45,991 nt of DNA, taken from the NCBI GenBank assembly GCA_022601135.1, contig JAHZJB010000079.1, forward strand, positions 1-45,991, written 5' to 3'. Each line of letters begins with the position of its first letter. Position 1 is the first letter of the stretch. Position numbers and translations under genes: made by a program. The DNA is from Actinomycetes bacterium (GTDB taxonomy: Bacteria; Actinomycetota; Actinomycetes; Mycobacteriales; Mycobacteriaceae). Shown piece after piece: positions 6,748 to 13,842 of the stretch. The notes below the pieces were generated by a model that saw only the letters and a list, made by a program, of their open reading frames with translations, had not been told where the DNA came from and made no database searches.

Positions 6748-8081
6748 GCGAATCGCTGGGGCGCGCGCTGGAGGAGGTGCTGCACCCGATACTCGGAAAC
6801 GTGCGAGTGGAGGGCCTTCGTCAGCTCACCGGTGGGGCGAGCCGGGTGACCTGGGCGTTCGACGCCGTGGACAACACACGTCGCGCCTTGATTCTGCGCG
6901 TCGGCGCCAACGACGACAGGCACGCCAGCATGGAACTGGAAGCCCTGGTGCAACGGCGGGCCGCGACCGCTGGCGCGCCGGTCCCCCACATAATCGCGGC
7001 CGACAACTCGCCGACCGCCCTGGGTAGACCCTTCCTGATCTGCGAGGCGGTCGAGGGCGAGACGATCGTGCGCCGTATCTTCCGGGCGCTGAACGAGGCC
7101 GACCGAGGCCGGTTGCTCCGTCAGTGCGCCGCGGCGCTGGCCGCGATCCACCGCGCCGATGCGGCCGGGACAGGCCTGACGGCTCCCGACGAGCTTGCCG
7201 GCTGCCGCGGCCTACTCGATGAGATGGGTGATACCACCTCCACTTTTGAATGGGCGTTTCGCCGCTTGTACGACCTGCGCCCTGCTCCGTCCCCACAGCG
7301 GCTGGTGCATGGCGACTTCCGGATGGGAAACCTGATCGTCGACCATGCCGGCCTGGCCGCGGTGCTGGATTGGGAGCTGACCCACATCGGCGAGATCTAC
7401 GAGGATCTGGCATGGTTCTGCATCAGGGCATGGCGGTTCGGCGCACCCAAGTCGCTCGGCGCCGGCGGGCTCGGCGACGTCGAAGCGTTTCTACGCGCGT
7501 ACGAGCAGTCGGCGGAGACGATCGTCGACCGCGACGTGTTCCAGTGGTGGTTGGGCGTGGCGACGCTGCGGTGGGGCATCATCTGCCTGCACCAGGCGCA
7601 CCGGCACCTGTCCGGCGAAACGCGATCGGTCGAGCTCGCCGCAATCGGACGCCGGGTCAGCGAGACCGAATGGGACTTATTGGATCTTCTGTCCGGAGAC
7701 AGCCATGATGAGCCCTCACCCGAAGCGCCGATAAATCCGTCGACCACACTGTCCGGGCGGCCGACCGCGGCCGAACTCGTCGCCGCCGTGGCCGACTTCC
7801 TCGACCACGACGTCCGCACTGCCTGCGATGGACAGGTGGGGTTCCATGCCCGCGTGGCCGCCAACGCATTACGCATCGTGGAGCGCGAACTGCTCGACCA
7901 CACCGCCGGTGCGGTCCGCGCGGCACTCGATAACCTCGGCTTCGCCGATGAGGCCTCGCTGTCCCGCGCCATCCGCGCCGGCGAGTGGGACGAGCGGGAG
8001 GAGGATGTCATGGAGTGTCTGAGAATTCTTGTGCTTCACCGGTTGTCGATCGACCACCCGGGCTACCCCGATCAGGGTTGA
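6744..8081 (+). CDS. APH-type small-molecule kinase fused to a C-terminal DUF6285-like domain
   Basis: The product (445 aa) has two parts. Residues 1 to about 310 form an aminoglycoside-phosphotransferase/choline-kinase fold with the catalytic VHGDFRMGN (Asp191, Asn196) and metal-binding VLDWELTHIGE (Asp209). Residues about 330-445 (from AAELVAAVADFLDHDV through FHARVAANALRIVEREL) look like the small helical DUF6285 domain. ATG 6744 overlaps the dehydrogenase stop. Such kinases linked to acyl-CoA dehydrogenases are thought to phosphorylate the hydroxyl of 4-hydroxyacyl-CoA; drug resistance is unlikely. In Pseudomonas putida a small separate protein (LvaB) assists the kinase, and the C-terminal domain here may be its fused counterpart (inference). 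Confidence 0.85.
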   Translation: MSESLGRALEEVLHPILGNVRVEGLRQLTGGASRVTWAFDAVDNTRRALILRVGANDDRHASMELEALVQRRAATAGAPVPHIIAADNSPTALGRPFLICEAVEGETIVRRIFRALNEADRGRLLRQCAAALAAIHRADAAGTGLTAPDELAGCRGLLDEMGDTTSTFEWAFRRLYDLRPAPSPQRLVHGDFRMGNLIVDHAGLAAVLDWELTHIGEIYEDLAWFCIRAWRFGAPKSLGAGGLGDVEAFLRAYEQSAETIVDRDVFQWWLGVATLRWGIICLHQAHRHLSGETRSVELAAIGRRVSETEWDLLDLLSGDSHDEPSPEAPINPSTTLSGRPTAAELVAAVADFLDHDVRTACDGQVGFHARVAANALRIVERELLDHTAGAVRAALDNLGFADEASLSRAIRAGEWDEREEDVMECLRILVLHRLSIDHPGYPDQG

Positions 8082-8122
8082 GAAAACTGGGTGTGCACCG
8101 TGAACGGGAACATGCTGGGCGT

Positions 8123-8141
8123 GGTCGCCGACCAGGCGACC
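8123..8141 (+). terminator. Possible weak hairpin after the kinase gene
   Basis: GGTCGCC (8123-8129) pairs with GGCGACC (8135-8141) around a 5-base loop, 41 bases past the stop. The stem is short and has no T-tract. It could end the catabolic operon transcript. Confidence 0.35.
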
Positions 8142-8171
8142 GTCTCTGGTGACGTGGTAATCATGCCGGGC

Positions 8172-8177
8172 TAACAT
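8172..8177 (+). promoter_or_regulatory. -10 box of the receiver-protein gene, leaderless arrangement
   Basis: TAACAT at 8172-8177 ends 7 bases before the ATG at 8185, so transcription would begin at or next to the A of the start codon. No Shine-Dalgarno sequence is present. Leaderless genes with this spacing are common in mycobacteria. A weak -35 (GGTGAC, 8148-8153) lies 18 bp upstream. Confidence 0.5.
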
Positions 8178-8184
8178 CGCGCCC

Positions 8185-8604
8185 ATGGCCGTGCCCTCGC
8201 CGACTCCCCCACCCGCTCTGGACCCGCTGCGCATCCTGGTCTACAGCGACAACCCGCGGACCAGGGAGCAGGTGCAGCTGGCATTGGGTAAGCGAGTGCA
8301 TCCCGAGCTACCGGAGCTCAGCTACGTCGACGTGGCCACCGCCGCTATGGTGATCAGGCACATGGACGCCGGAGGCTTCGATCTGGTAATCCTCGACGGT
8401 GAGGCCAGCCCCGTTGGGGGAATGGGTATCGCCAAGCAGCTCAAGGACGAGATCGAGGGCTGCCCGCCCGTGCTGGTGCTGACGGGGCGGCCCGATGACG
8501 CGTGGCTGGCCAGATGGTCCCGCGCGGAAGCGGCGGTTCCGCACCCCATTGACCCGATCCGACTGGGCGACGCGGTAGTGTCATTGCTGCGTGCCACAAT
8601 CTAG
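8185..8604 (+). CDS. Orphan response-regulator receiver protein, degenerate (Rv3143-like)
   Basis: The product (139 aa) is a single CheY-like receiver domain with no output domain. It has the beta-1 motif ILVYSDNP with only one clear acidic residue (Asp22), the phospho-acceptor Asp71 in LVILDGEAS, and a switch Thr100 in VLVLTGR. The usual conserved Lys is replaced by His120 (VPHPIDP). A proline-rich leader of about 12 residues precedes it. Size and position just upstream of nuoA match M. tuberculosis Rv3143, which I recall being reported to bind Nuo subunits. Missing or altered acidic-pocket and Lys residues suggest weak or phosphorylation-independent signalling through protein contact. Confidence 0.85.
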   Translation: MAVPSPTPPPALDPLRILVYSDNPRTREQVQLALGKRVHPELPELSYVDVATAAMVIRHMDAGGFDLVILDGEASPVGGMGIAKQLKDEIEGCPPVLVLTGRPDDAWLARWSRAEAAVPHPIDPIRLGDAVVSLLRATI

Positions 8605-8696
8605 CGGGCTAAGTCACGAAAAACGTTGTTGTACATATTATTCCGAGGACGTGAGGGACGAAACCACGACTTCGATAGCAATACTAACCAAAAAGT

Positions 8697-8724
8697 TTGG
8701 CTCGTATCGAAAACGGGCTAGGCT
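8697..8724 (+). promoter_or_regulatory. Candidate nuo operon promoter
   Basis: TTGGCT (8697-8702) and TAGGCT (8719-8724) are separated by 16 bp, predicting a start near 8731 and a leader of about 40 bases before nuoA. A small palindrome (CCAAA-aag-TTTGG, 8688-8700) overlaps the -35 box. An alternative -10, TATTAT at 8636-8641, lies in a locally AT-rich stretch further upstream. Confidence 0.45.
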
Positions 8725-8741
8725 GTGGGTCAGCTCACAGC
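8722..8741. promoter_or_regulatory. Inverted repeat in the nuo leader
   Basis: GCTGTG (8722-8727) and CACAGC (8736-8741) form a 6-bp inverted repeat with an 8-bp spacer. It spans the predicted transcription start, so it could be an operator or a leader hairpin for the nuo operon. Confidence 0.4.
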
Positions 8742-8769
8742 GACACCCCCCGAGGAGCGCCTGCTCAGC

Positions 8770-9144
8770 ATGAATCTGTACACACCGATATTGGTGCTTG
8801 GGGCGATCGCTGCCGTGTTCGCCGTCGGGTCGGTCGGGATAGCCCTGCTGATCGGGCCTAGACGATACAACCATGCCAAGCTCGAAGCCTACGAGTGCGG
8901 GATCGAACCGCTGGACGCGTCCAACCCCGCCGCCGCCGTCACCGGCCAGCGGTTTCCGATCAAGTACTACCTGACCGCGATGTTATTCATCGTGTTCGAC
9001 ATCGAGATCGTCTTCCTCTACCCGTGGGCGGTGGCATTCGACAGTCTCGCCGCCTTCGGAGTGATCGCGGTGGCTATTTTCCTGTTCAACGTGACGGTGG
9101 CTTATGCCTACGAGTGGCGGCGGGGAGGTCTGGTGTGGGATTAG
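8770..9144 (+). CDS. nuoA: NADH-quinone oxidoreductase subunit A
   Basis: This 124-aa membrane subunit sits near the quinone cavity of complex I. It has three transmembrane helices (starting [16 protein letters not shown]), the conserved loop YECGIEP and the second-helix signature [27 protein letters not shown] (given in the product from about residue 60). ATG 8770 matches the mycobacterial family start ([10 protein letters not shown]). The frame is open upstream to a GTG at 8725 inside the promoter region, which is not believable. This is the first gene of the complete nuoA-N operon; nuoB begins inside its last codons. Confidence 0.95.
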   Translation: MNLYTPILVLGAIAAVFAVGSVGIALLIGPRRYNHAKLEAYECGIEPLDASNPAAAVTGQRFPIKYYLTAMLFIVFDIEIVFLYPWAVAFDSLAAFGVIAVAIFLFNVTVAYAYEWRRGGLVWD

Positions 9145-9689
9145 AGGAACGGCTCCCGGGGGGCATCCTGCTGTCCACTGTCGAGAAAGTCGCAGGTTAT
9201 GCCCGCAAGGGGTCGCTGTGGCCGGCAACCTTCGGACTGGCATGCTGCGCGATCGAGATGATGGCGACGGCTGGGCCGCGTTTCGACATTTCACGCTTCG
9301 GCATGGAGCGCTTTTCTGCGACACCTCGGCAGGCCGATCTGATGATCGTCGCCGGCCGCGTGAGCCAGAAGATGGCGCCGGTATTGCGTCAGGTCTACGA
9401 CCAGATGGCCGAACCTAAGTGGGTTCTGGCAATGGGGGTGTGCGCGTCGTCGGGTGGAATGTTCAACAACTACGCGGTCGTCCAGGGCGTAGATCACGTG
9501 GTGCCGGTCGACATCTATCTGCCTGGCTGCCCGCCCCGGCCCGAAATGCTCCTGCATGCGATCCTCAAACTGCACGATAAAATTCAGGAAATGCCCCTCG
9601 GGGTGAACCGCGAGGAAGCGATCCGGGAGGCCGAGAAGGCCGCACTCGGAGTGCCGCCGACGATCGAGCTGAAAGGCCTCCTGCGGTGA
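9135..9689 (+). CDS. nuoB: NADH-quinone oxidoreductase subunit B
   Basis: This peripheral-arm subunit (184 aa) carries the terminal [4Fe-4S] cluster N2 that hands electrons to quinone. The ligands are the tandem Cys37-Cys38 (GLACCAIEM), Cys103 (GVCASSGG) and Cys132 (GCPPRPE). The start is GTG 9135, giving [10 protein letters not shown] as in other mycobacteria and overlapping nuoA by 10 bases. The stop falls at the beginning of a dispersed repeat, which opens a 25-base gap before nuoC. Confidence 0.97.
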   Translation: MGLEERLPGGILLSTVEKVAGYARKGSLWPATFGLACCAIEMMATAGPRFDISRFGMERFSATPRQADLMIVAGRVSQKMAPVLRQVYDQMAEPKWVLAMGVCASSGGMFNNYAVVQGVDHVVPVDIYLPGCPPRPEMLLHAILKLHDKIQEMPLGVNREEAIREAEKAALGVPPTIELKGLLR

Positions 9690-9706
9690 GCGCCTGCGCG
9701 AAGAAC
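9687..9706 (+). repeat. Junction repeat copy at nuoB/nuoC
   Basis: tgagcgcctgcgcgaagaac begins at the nuoB stop codon and fills most of the nuoB-nuoC gap. It matches the tandem pair at 1465-1522 apart from one t-to-c change and its truncated ends. Confidence 0.8.
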
Positions 9707-9714
9707 AGGGAACC

Positions 9715-10395
9715 ATGAGCGCCTCAGACAATGATGAAGCACCCGAGGTTATCGGCGTGCGTCGAGGCATGTTCGGGGCCGAGGGCAGCGGCGATACCTC
9801 GGGTTACGGCCGTCTTGTGCGGTCGGTCGCGTTGCCCGGCGGCTCGCCGCGACCCTACGGGGGCTACTTCGACGACGTCGTCGACACGCTGGCCGCAGCG
9901 CTGGGTGGGGATACCTTTTCGGCAGCGATCGAACGCGTGGTGGTGCACCGCGACGAACTGACCTTGGAGGTCAGCCGCGAGCAGCTGCCTGCGGTGGCGC
10001 AGGCGCTGCGCGACGACCCGAACCTGCGTTTTGAGCTATGCCTGGGCGTCAGCGGAGTGCACTACCCCAGCGATACCGATCGCGAACTGCATGCGGTCTA
10101 CCCGCTGATGTCGATCACCCACGGCCGCCGCATCCTCATCGAGGTGGCAGCCCCCGACGCCGATCCCCACATCCCTTCACTGTTTCCGGTGTACCCCACC
10201 ACGGACTGGCACGAACGCGAGACGTACGACTTCTTCGGCATCGTCTTCGACGGACACCCCTCCCTCACCCGCATCGAGATGCCCGACGATTGGGTCGGTC
10301 ACCCCCAGCGCAAGGACTACCCGCTCGGCGGAATTCCGGTGGAGTACCACGGAGCTGAGATACCCCCGCCCGACGAGCGGCGGGCGTACAACTGA
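9715..10395 (+). CDS. nuoC: NADH-quinone oxidoreductase subunit C
   Basis: This 226-aa peripheral subunit (30-kDa subunit family) is a separate protein here, not fused to NuoD as in E. coli. The family signature is present: [20 protein letters not shown] segment, then [22 protein letters not shown] and the C-terminal [11 protein letters not shown]. It has no metal-binding motif, as expected for a scaffold that packs against NuoB and NuoD. ATG 9715 follows the repeat; the upstream GTG in the repeat (9686) is out of the family alignment. The stop overlaps the nuoD ATG by one base. Confidence 0.96.
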   Translation: MSASDNDEAPEVIGVRRGMFGAEGSGDTSGYGRLVRSVALPGGSPRPYGGYFDDVVDTLAAALGGDTFSAAIERVVVHRDELTLEVSREQLPAVAQALRDDPNLRFELCLGVSGVHYPSDTDRELHAVYPLMSITHGRRILIEVAAPDADPHIPSLFPVYPTTDWHERETYDFFGIVFDGHPSLTRIEMPDDWVGHPQRKDYPLGGIPVEYHGAEIPPPDERRAYN

Positions 10396-11723
10396 TGACC
10401 ACATCGCAGCGCCCACCCGATCGGGTGGTAGTAGTCGGCGGCCAGGATTGGGACGAGGTCGTCACCGCAGCACGGCAGAATGCCGCTGAACACGCGGGCG
10501 AACGCATCGTCGTCAACATGGGCCCACAGCACCCGTCGACGCACGGGGTACTCCGCCTCATCCTCGAGATCGAGGGCGAAACAATCGTCGAAGCACGGTG
10601 CGGGATCGGGTACTTGCATACCGGTATCGAGAAGAACCTGGAGTTCCGCAACTGGACGCAGGGCGTGACGTTCGTGACCCGGATGGATTACCTGTCACCG
10701 TTTTTCAACGAGACGGTGTATTGCCTCGGGGTCGAAAAGCTGCTCGGCGTCACCGAGGCGATCCCCGAAAGGGCATCGGTGATCCGGGTGATGCTCATGG
10801 AGCTCAACCGGATCTCGAGCCACCTGGTCGCGTTGGCCACCGGAGGCATGGAACTAGGCGCCATGACGGCGATGTTCCTCGGCTTCCGAGAACGCGAGCT
10901 CATTCTCTCGGTATTCGAGTCCATCACCGGACTCCGAATGAACCACGCCTACATTCGGCCGGGTGGGGTCGCCCTCGACCTGCCCGCTGACGGGATCGCC
11001 CAGGTCCGCAATCTGCTGGACGTATTGCCCAAGCGCTTCGCGGACCTGGAGAATCTCCTCAGCGAGAACTACATCTGGAAGGCCCGCACCCAGGGCATCG
11101 GATATCTGGATCTGACCGGGTGCATGGCGCTCGGCGTCACCGGCCCGGTGCTGCGTTCCACCGGTCTGCCCCATGACCTGCGCAAGGCCCAGCCTTATTG
11201 CGGCTACGAGACCTACGATTTCGACGTCATCACCGACGACGGCTGCGACTCTTACGGTCGATACCTGATCAGGGTGAAAGAGATGCACGAGTCGCTCAAA
11301 ATCGTCGAGCAGTGCCTGGAGAAATTGGAGACGCTGGCGAATCAGCCCGTGATGATCGAGGACAAGAAGATCGCATGGCCCGCCGATCTGAAACTCGGCC
11401 CCGACGGGTTGGGGAATTCCCCGGAACACATCGCGAAAATCATGGGCCACTCGATGGAGGGCCTGATCCATCACTTCAAGTTGGTCACCGAAGGTATCCG
11501 GGTGCCCGCCGGCCAGGTTTACGCCGCGGTCGAATCGCCGCGCGGAGAGCTTGGCGTTCACATGGTTTCTGACGGTGGCACCCGCCCCTATCGGGTGCAC
11601 TACCGGGATCCGTCATTCACCAATCTGCAAGCGGTGGCCGCCATGTGCGAAGGCGGGTTGGTCGCCGACGCGATCGCCGCGGTGGCATCGATCGACCCGG
11701 TGATGGGCGGGGTGGATAGGTAA
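10395..11723 (+). CDS. nuoD: NADH-quinone oxidoreductase subunit D
   Basis: This 442-aa 49-kDa-type subunit forms most of the quinone-binding pocket together with NuoB. Recognisable parts are [24 protein letters not shown], the [11 protein letters not shown] segment and the C-terminal [13 protein letters not shown]. The first 30 or so residues ([13 protein letters not shown]) are the usual mycobacterial N-terminal extension. The ATG at 10395 overlaps the nuoC stop. If the receiver protein upstream behaves like Rv3143, this arm of the complex is where it would be expected to dock (recalled literature, not visible here). Confidence 0.97.
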   Translation: MTTSQRPPDRVVVVGGQDWDEVVTAARQNAAEHAGERIVVNMGPQHPSTHGVLRLILEIEGETIVEARCGIGYLHTGIEKNLEFRNWTQGVTFVTRMDYLSPFFNETVYCLGVEKLLGVTEAIPERASVIRVMLMELNRISSHLVALATGGMELGAMTAMFLGFRERELILSVFESITGLRMNHAYIRPGGVALDLPADGIAQVRNLLDVLPKRFADLENLLSENYIWKARTQGIGYLDLTGCMALGVTGPVLRSTGLPHDLRKAQPYCGYETYDFDVITDDGCDSYGRYLIRVKEMHESLKIVEQCLEKLETLANQPVMIEDKKIAWPADLKLGPDGLGNSPEHIAKIMGHSMEGLIHHFKLVTEGIRVPAGQVYAAVESPRGELGVHMVSDGGTRPYRVHYRDPSFTNLQAVAAMCEGGLVADAIAAVASIDPVMGGVDR

Positions 11724-11743
11724 TGAGCGCCTGCGCGAAGAAC
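11723..11743 (+). repeat. Junction repeat copy that provides the nuoE start
   Basis: The unit begins with the ATG that overlaps the nuoD stop codon (taATGA) and encodes the first seven residues of NuoE, MSACAKN. It shares 18 core bases with the copy at 9687-9706. Confidence 0.8.
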
Positions 11744-12529
11744 ACCGGTCCGAGCACCACCTTCATCGAACTCGGGCAGCGGCCTGATGAACCCGGCCCC
11801 CCGATCCATGGGCTCACGACCTACCCGTCCGATGTCACCGCCCGATTGGCGGCAGACGCCGAGGTGATCGTCGCTCGCTACCCGGAACCGCGCTCCGCTC
11901 TGCTTCCCCTCCTGCACCTGGTGCAGTCGCAGGACAGTTGCCTAACCCCAGCTGGAATCGCCTTCTGTGCAGAGCAATTGGACCTGACCGATGCCGAAGT
12001 CACGGCGGTCGCGACGTTCTATTCGATGTATCGTCGCAACCCGACGGGCGACTATCTGGTCGGGGTGTGCACCAACACGCTGTGCGCCATCATGGGTGGT
12101 GACGCGATCTTGGAAACACTGCAGGAGCACCTGGGCGTCGACGCCGGGCAGACCACCGAAGACGGCAGTATCACGCTCGAGCATGTCGAGTGCAACGCCG
12201 CGTGTGACTACGCGCCCGTCGTGATGGTCAACTGGGAGTTCTTCGATGACCAGACGCCGGCGTCAGCGCGCCACCTCGTCGATGCACTGCGCAACGGTGA
12301 ATCCCCGAAACCTTCGCGCAGTTCGGCGTTGTGCACGTTCCGGGAGACTGCGAGAACCCTTGCCGGCCTGACCAACAGCGACGCCCAGAACGATGGCGCG
12401 CCACCCGGCGCGCCGACCCTCGCCGGCCTCCGGGTCGCCCAGGAGCACAGCATGGCCGCACCACCACCGGATCCGAGGGCCCCATGTTCGCAACCCGAGG
12501 CCGATCCGAACGCGACGGATCAACAATGA
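11723..12529 (+). CDS. nuoE: NADH-quinone oxidoreductase subunit E
   Basis: This 268-aa 24-kDa-type subunit has a thioredoxin-like domain holding [2Fe-2S] cluster N1a. The ligands are Cys116 and Cys121 (VCTNTLCAIMGG) and Cys157 and Cys161 (ECNAACDYAP). The protein ends in a long Ala/Pro-rich tail typical of mycobacterial NuoE. Its first residues (MSACAKNTG) come from the dispersed repeat rather than from the family; homology begins around FIELGQRPDEPG. Its stop overlaps the nuoF ATG. NuoE works with NuoF in the NADH-oxidising tip of the complex. Confidence 0.95.
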   Translation: MSACAKNTGPSTTFIELGQRPDEPGPPIHGLTTYPSDVTARLAADAEVIVARYPEPRSALLPLLHLVQSQDSCLTPAGIAFCAEQLDLTDAEVTAVATFYSMYRRNPTGDYLVGVCTNTLCAIMGGDAILETLQEHLGVDAGQTTEDGSITLEHVECNAACDYAPVVMVNWEFFDDQTPASARHLVDALRNGESPKPSRSSALCTFRETARTLAGLTNSDAQNDGAPPGAPTLAGLRVAQEHSMAAPPPDPRAPCSQPEADPNATDQQ

Positions 12530-13842
12530 CCCCATTGACTCCGGTACTCAGCCGGTTCTGGGACGAGCCCGAGCCGTGGTCCCTGGATACCTACCGCCGT
12601 CACGGTGGTTACCAGGCGATGAAACAGGCGCTGGCGATGAATCCCGACAAGGTCATCGCGACCGTGAAGGACTCCGGGTTGCGCGGGCGTGGCGGCGCGG
12701 GCTTCCCCACCGGATCAAAATGGGCGTTCATTCCGCAAGGCGACGAGGGTGCCGGCGCCAAGCCGCACTACCTGGTGATCAACGCCGACGAATCGGAACC
12801 CGGTACCTGCAAAGACATCCCGTTGATGCTGACCACCCCGCACTTCCTCATCGAAGGGGCGATCATCGCGGCCTATGCGATCCGGGCTCACCACGCATTC
12901 ATCTATCTGCGCGGCGAAGTCGTACCGGTGCTTCGGCGTCTCCAGGCCGCAGTCGCCGAAGCCTACGCCGCCGGCCACCTGGGAACCGACATCCACGGCT
13001 CCGGATTCGATCTGGACCTCATCGTGCATGCCGGCGCGGGGGCCTACATCTGCGGGGAGGAAACCGCGCTGCTCGACTCGCTGGAAGGCCGGCGGGGCCA
13101 GCCCAGGCTACGCCCCCCGTTTCCGGCGGTGGCAGGTCTGTACGCCTGCCCAACCGTGGTCAACAACGTGGAGTCGATCGCCAGCGTGCCCCCGATCCTG
13201 CTCAACGGTATCGATTGGTTCCGCTCGATGGGTTCGGAGAAGTCACCAGGCTTCACGCTGTATTCGCTCTCTGGGCATGTCACCACTCCCGGACAGTACG
13301 AGGCGCCGCTGGGTATCACGCTGCGTGAACTACTACAGTATTCGGGCGGGGTACGCGCCGGGCACGCACTGAAGTTCTGGACGCCGGGCGGTTCGTCCAC
13401 ACCGCTTCTGACCGCCGAACACCTGGACGTACCACTGGATTACGAAGGGATGGCTGGTGTCGACTCCATGCTCGGCACCAAGGCTCTGCAGATCTTCGAC
13501 GACACCACCTGCGTAGTGCGGGCGGTGCGGCGCTGGACGGAGTTCTACGCCCACGAATCCTGCGGAAAATGCACACCCTGCCGTGAGGGCACCTACTGGC
13601 TGGCGCAGATATATGAGCGTCTCGAAGCCGGAGCCGGCACCGCCTCGGACATCGACAAGCTGCTCGATATCTCCGACAACATCTTCGGCAAGTCGTTCTG
13701 TGCGTTGGGCGATGGGGCAGCAAGCCCAATCATCTCCTCCATCAAGTACTTCCGCGACGAATACGAGGCACACCTGGACGGGGGATGCCCGTTCGACCCG
13801 TATGCGTCCATGCTCGCCGCGCCGGAAAGGGTGGGTGCATGA
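12526..13842 (+). CDS. nuoF: NADH-quinone oxidoreductase subunit F
   Basis: This 438-aa 51-kDa-type subunit binds NADH, FMN and [4Fe-4S] cluster N3. Visible features are the glycine-rich [16 protein letters not shown] (about residues 51-66), the NADH/FMN segment with [11 protein letters not shown], the [19 protein letters not shown] signature, and the cluster ligands Cys346, Cys349 and Cys352 ([11 protein letters not shown]) plus Cys392 (SFCALGD). ATG 12526 overlaps the nuoE stop by four bases. The open frame extends upstream into nuoE but lacks family similarity there. The gene overlaps nuoG at its end. Confidence 0.97.
   Translation: MTPLTPVLSRFWDEPEPWSLDTYRRHGGYQAMKQALAMNPDKVIATVKDSGLRGRGGAGFPTGSKWAFIPQGDEGAGAKPHYLVINADESEPGTCKDIPLMLTTPHFLIEGAIIAAYAIRAHHAFIYLRGEVVPVLRRLQAAVAEAYAAGHLGTDIHGSGFDLDLIVHAGAGAYICGEETALLDSLEGRRGQPRLRPPFPAVAGLYACPTVVNNVESIASVPPILLNGIDWFRSMGSEKSPGFTLYSLSGHVTTPGQYEAPLGITLRELLQYSGGVRAGHALKFWTPGGSSTPLLTAEHLDVPLDYEGMAGVDSMLGTKALQIFDDTTCVVRAVRRWTEFYAHESCGKCTPCREGTYWLAQIYERLEAGAGTASDIDKLLDISDNIFGKSFCALGDGAASPIISSIKYFRDEYEAHLDGGCPFDPYASMLAAPERVGA

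Noticed and set aside
6744..8081. Aminoglycoside resistance gene
   Set aside because: The fold is shared, but the overlap with an acyl-CoA dehydrogenase gene and the C-terminal DUF6285-like domain indicate a metabolic kinase.
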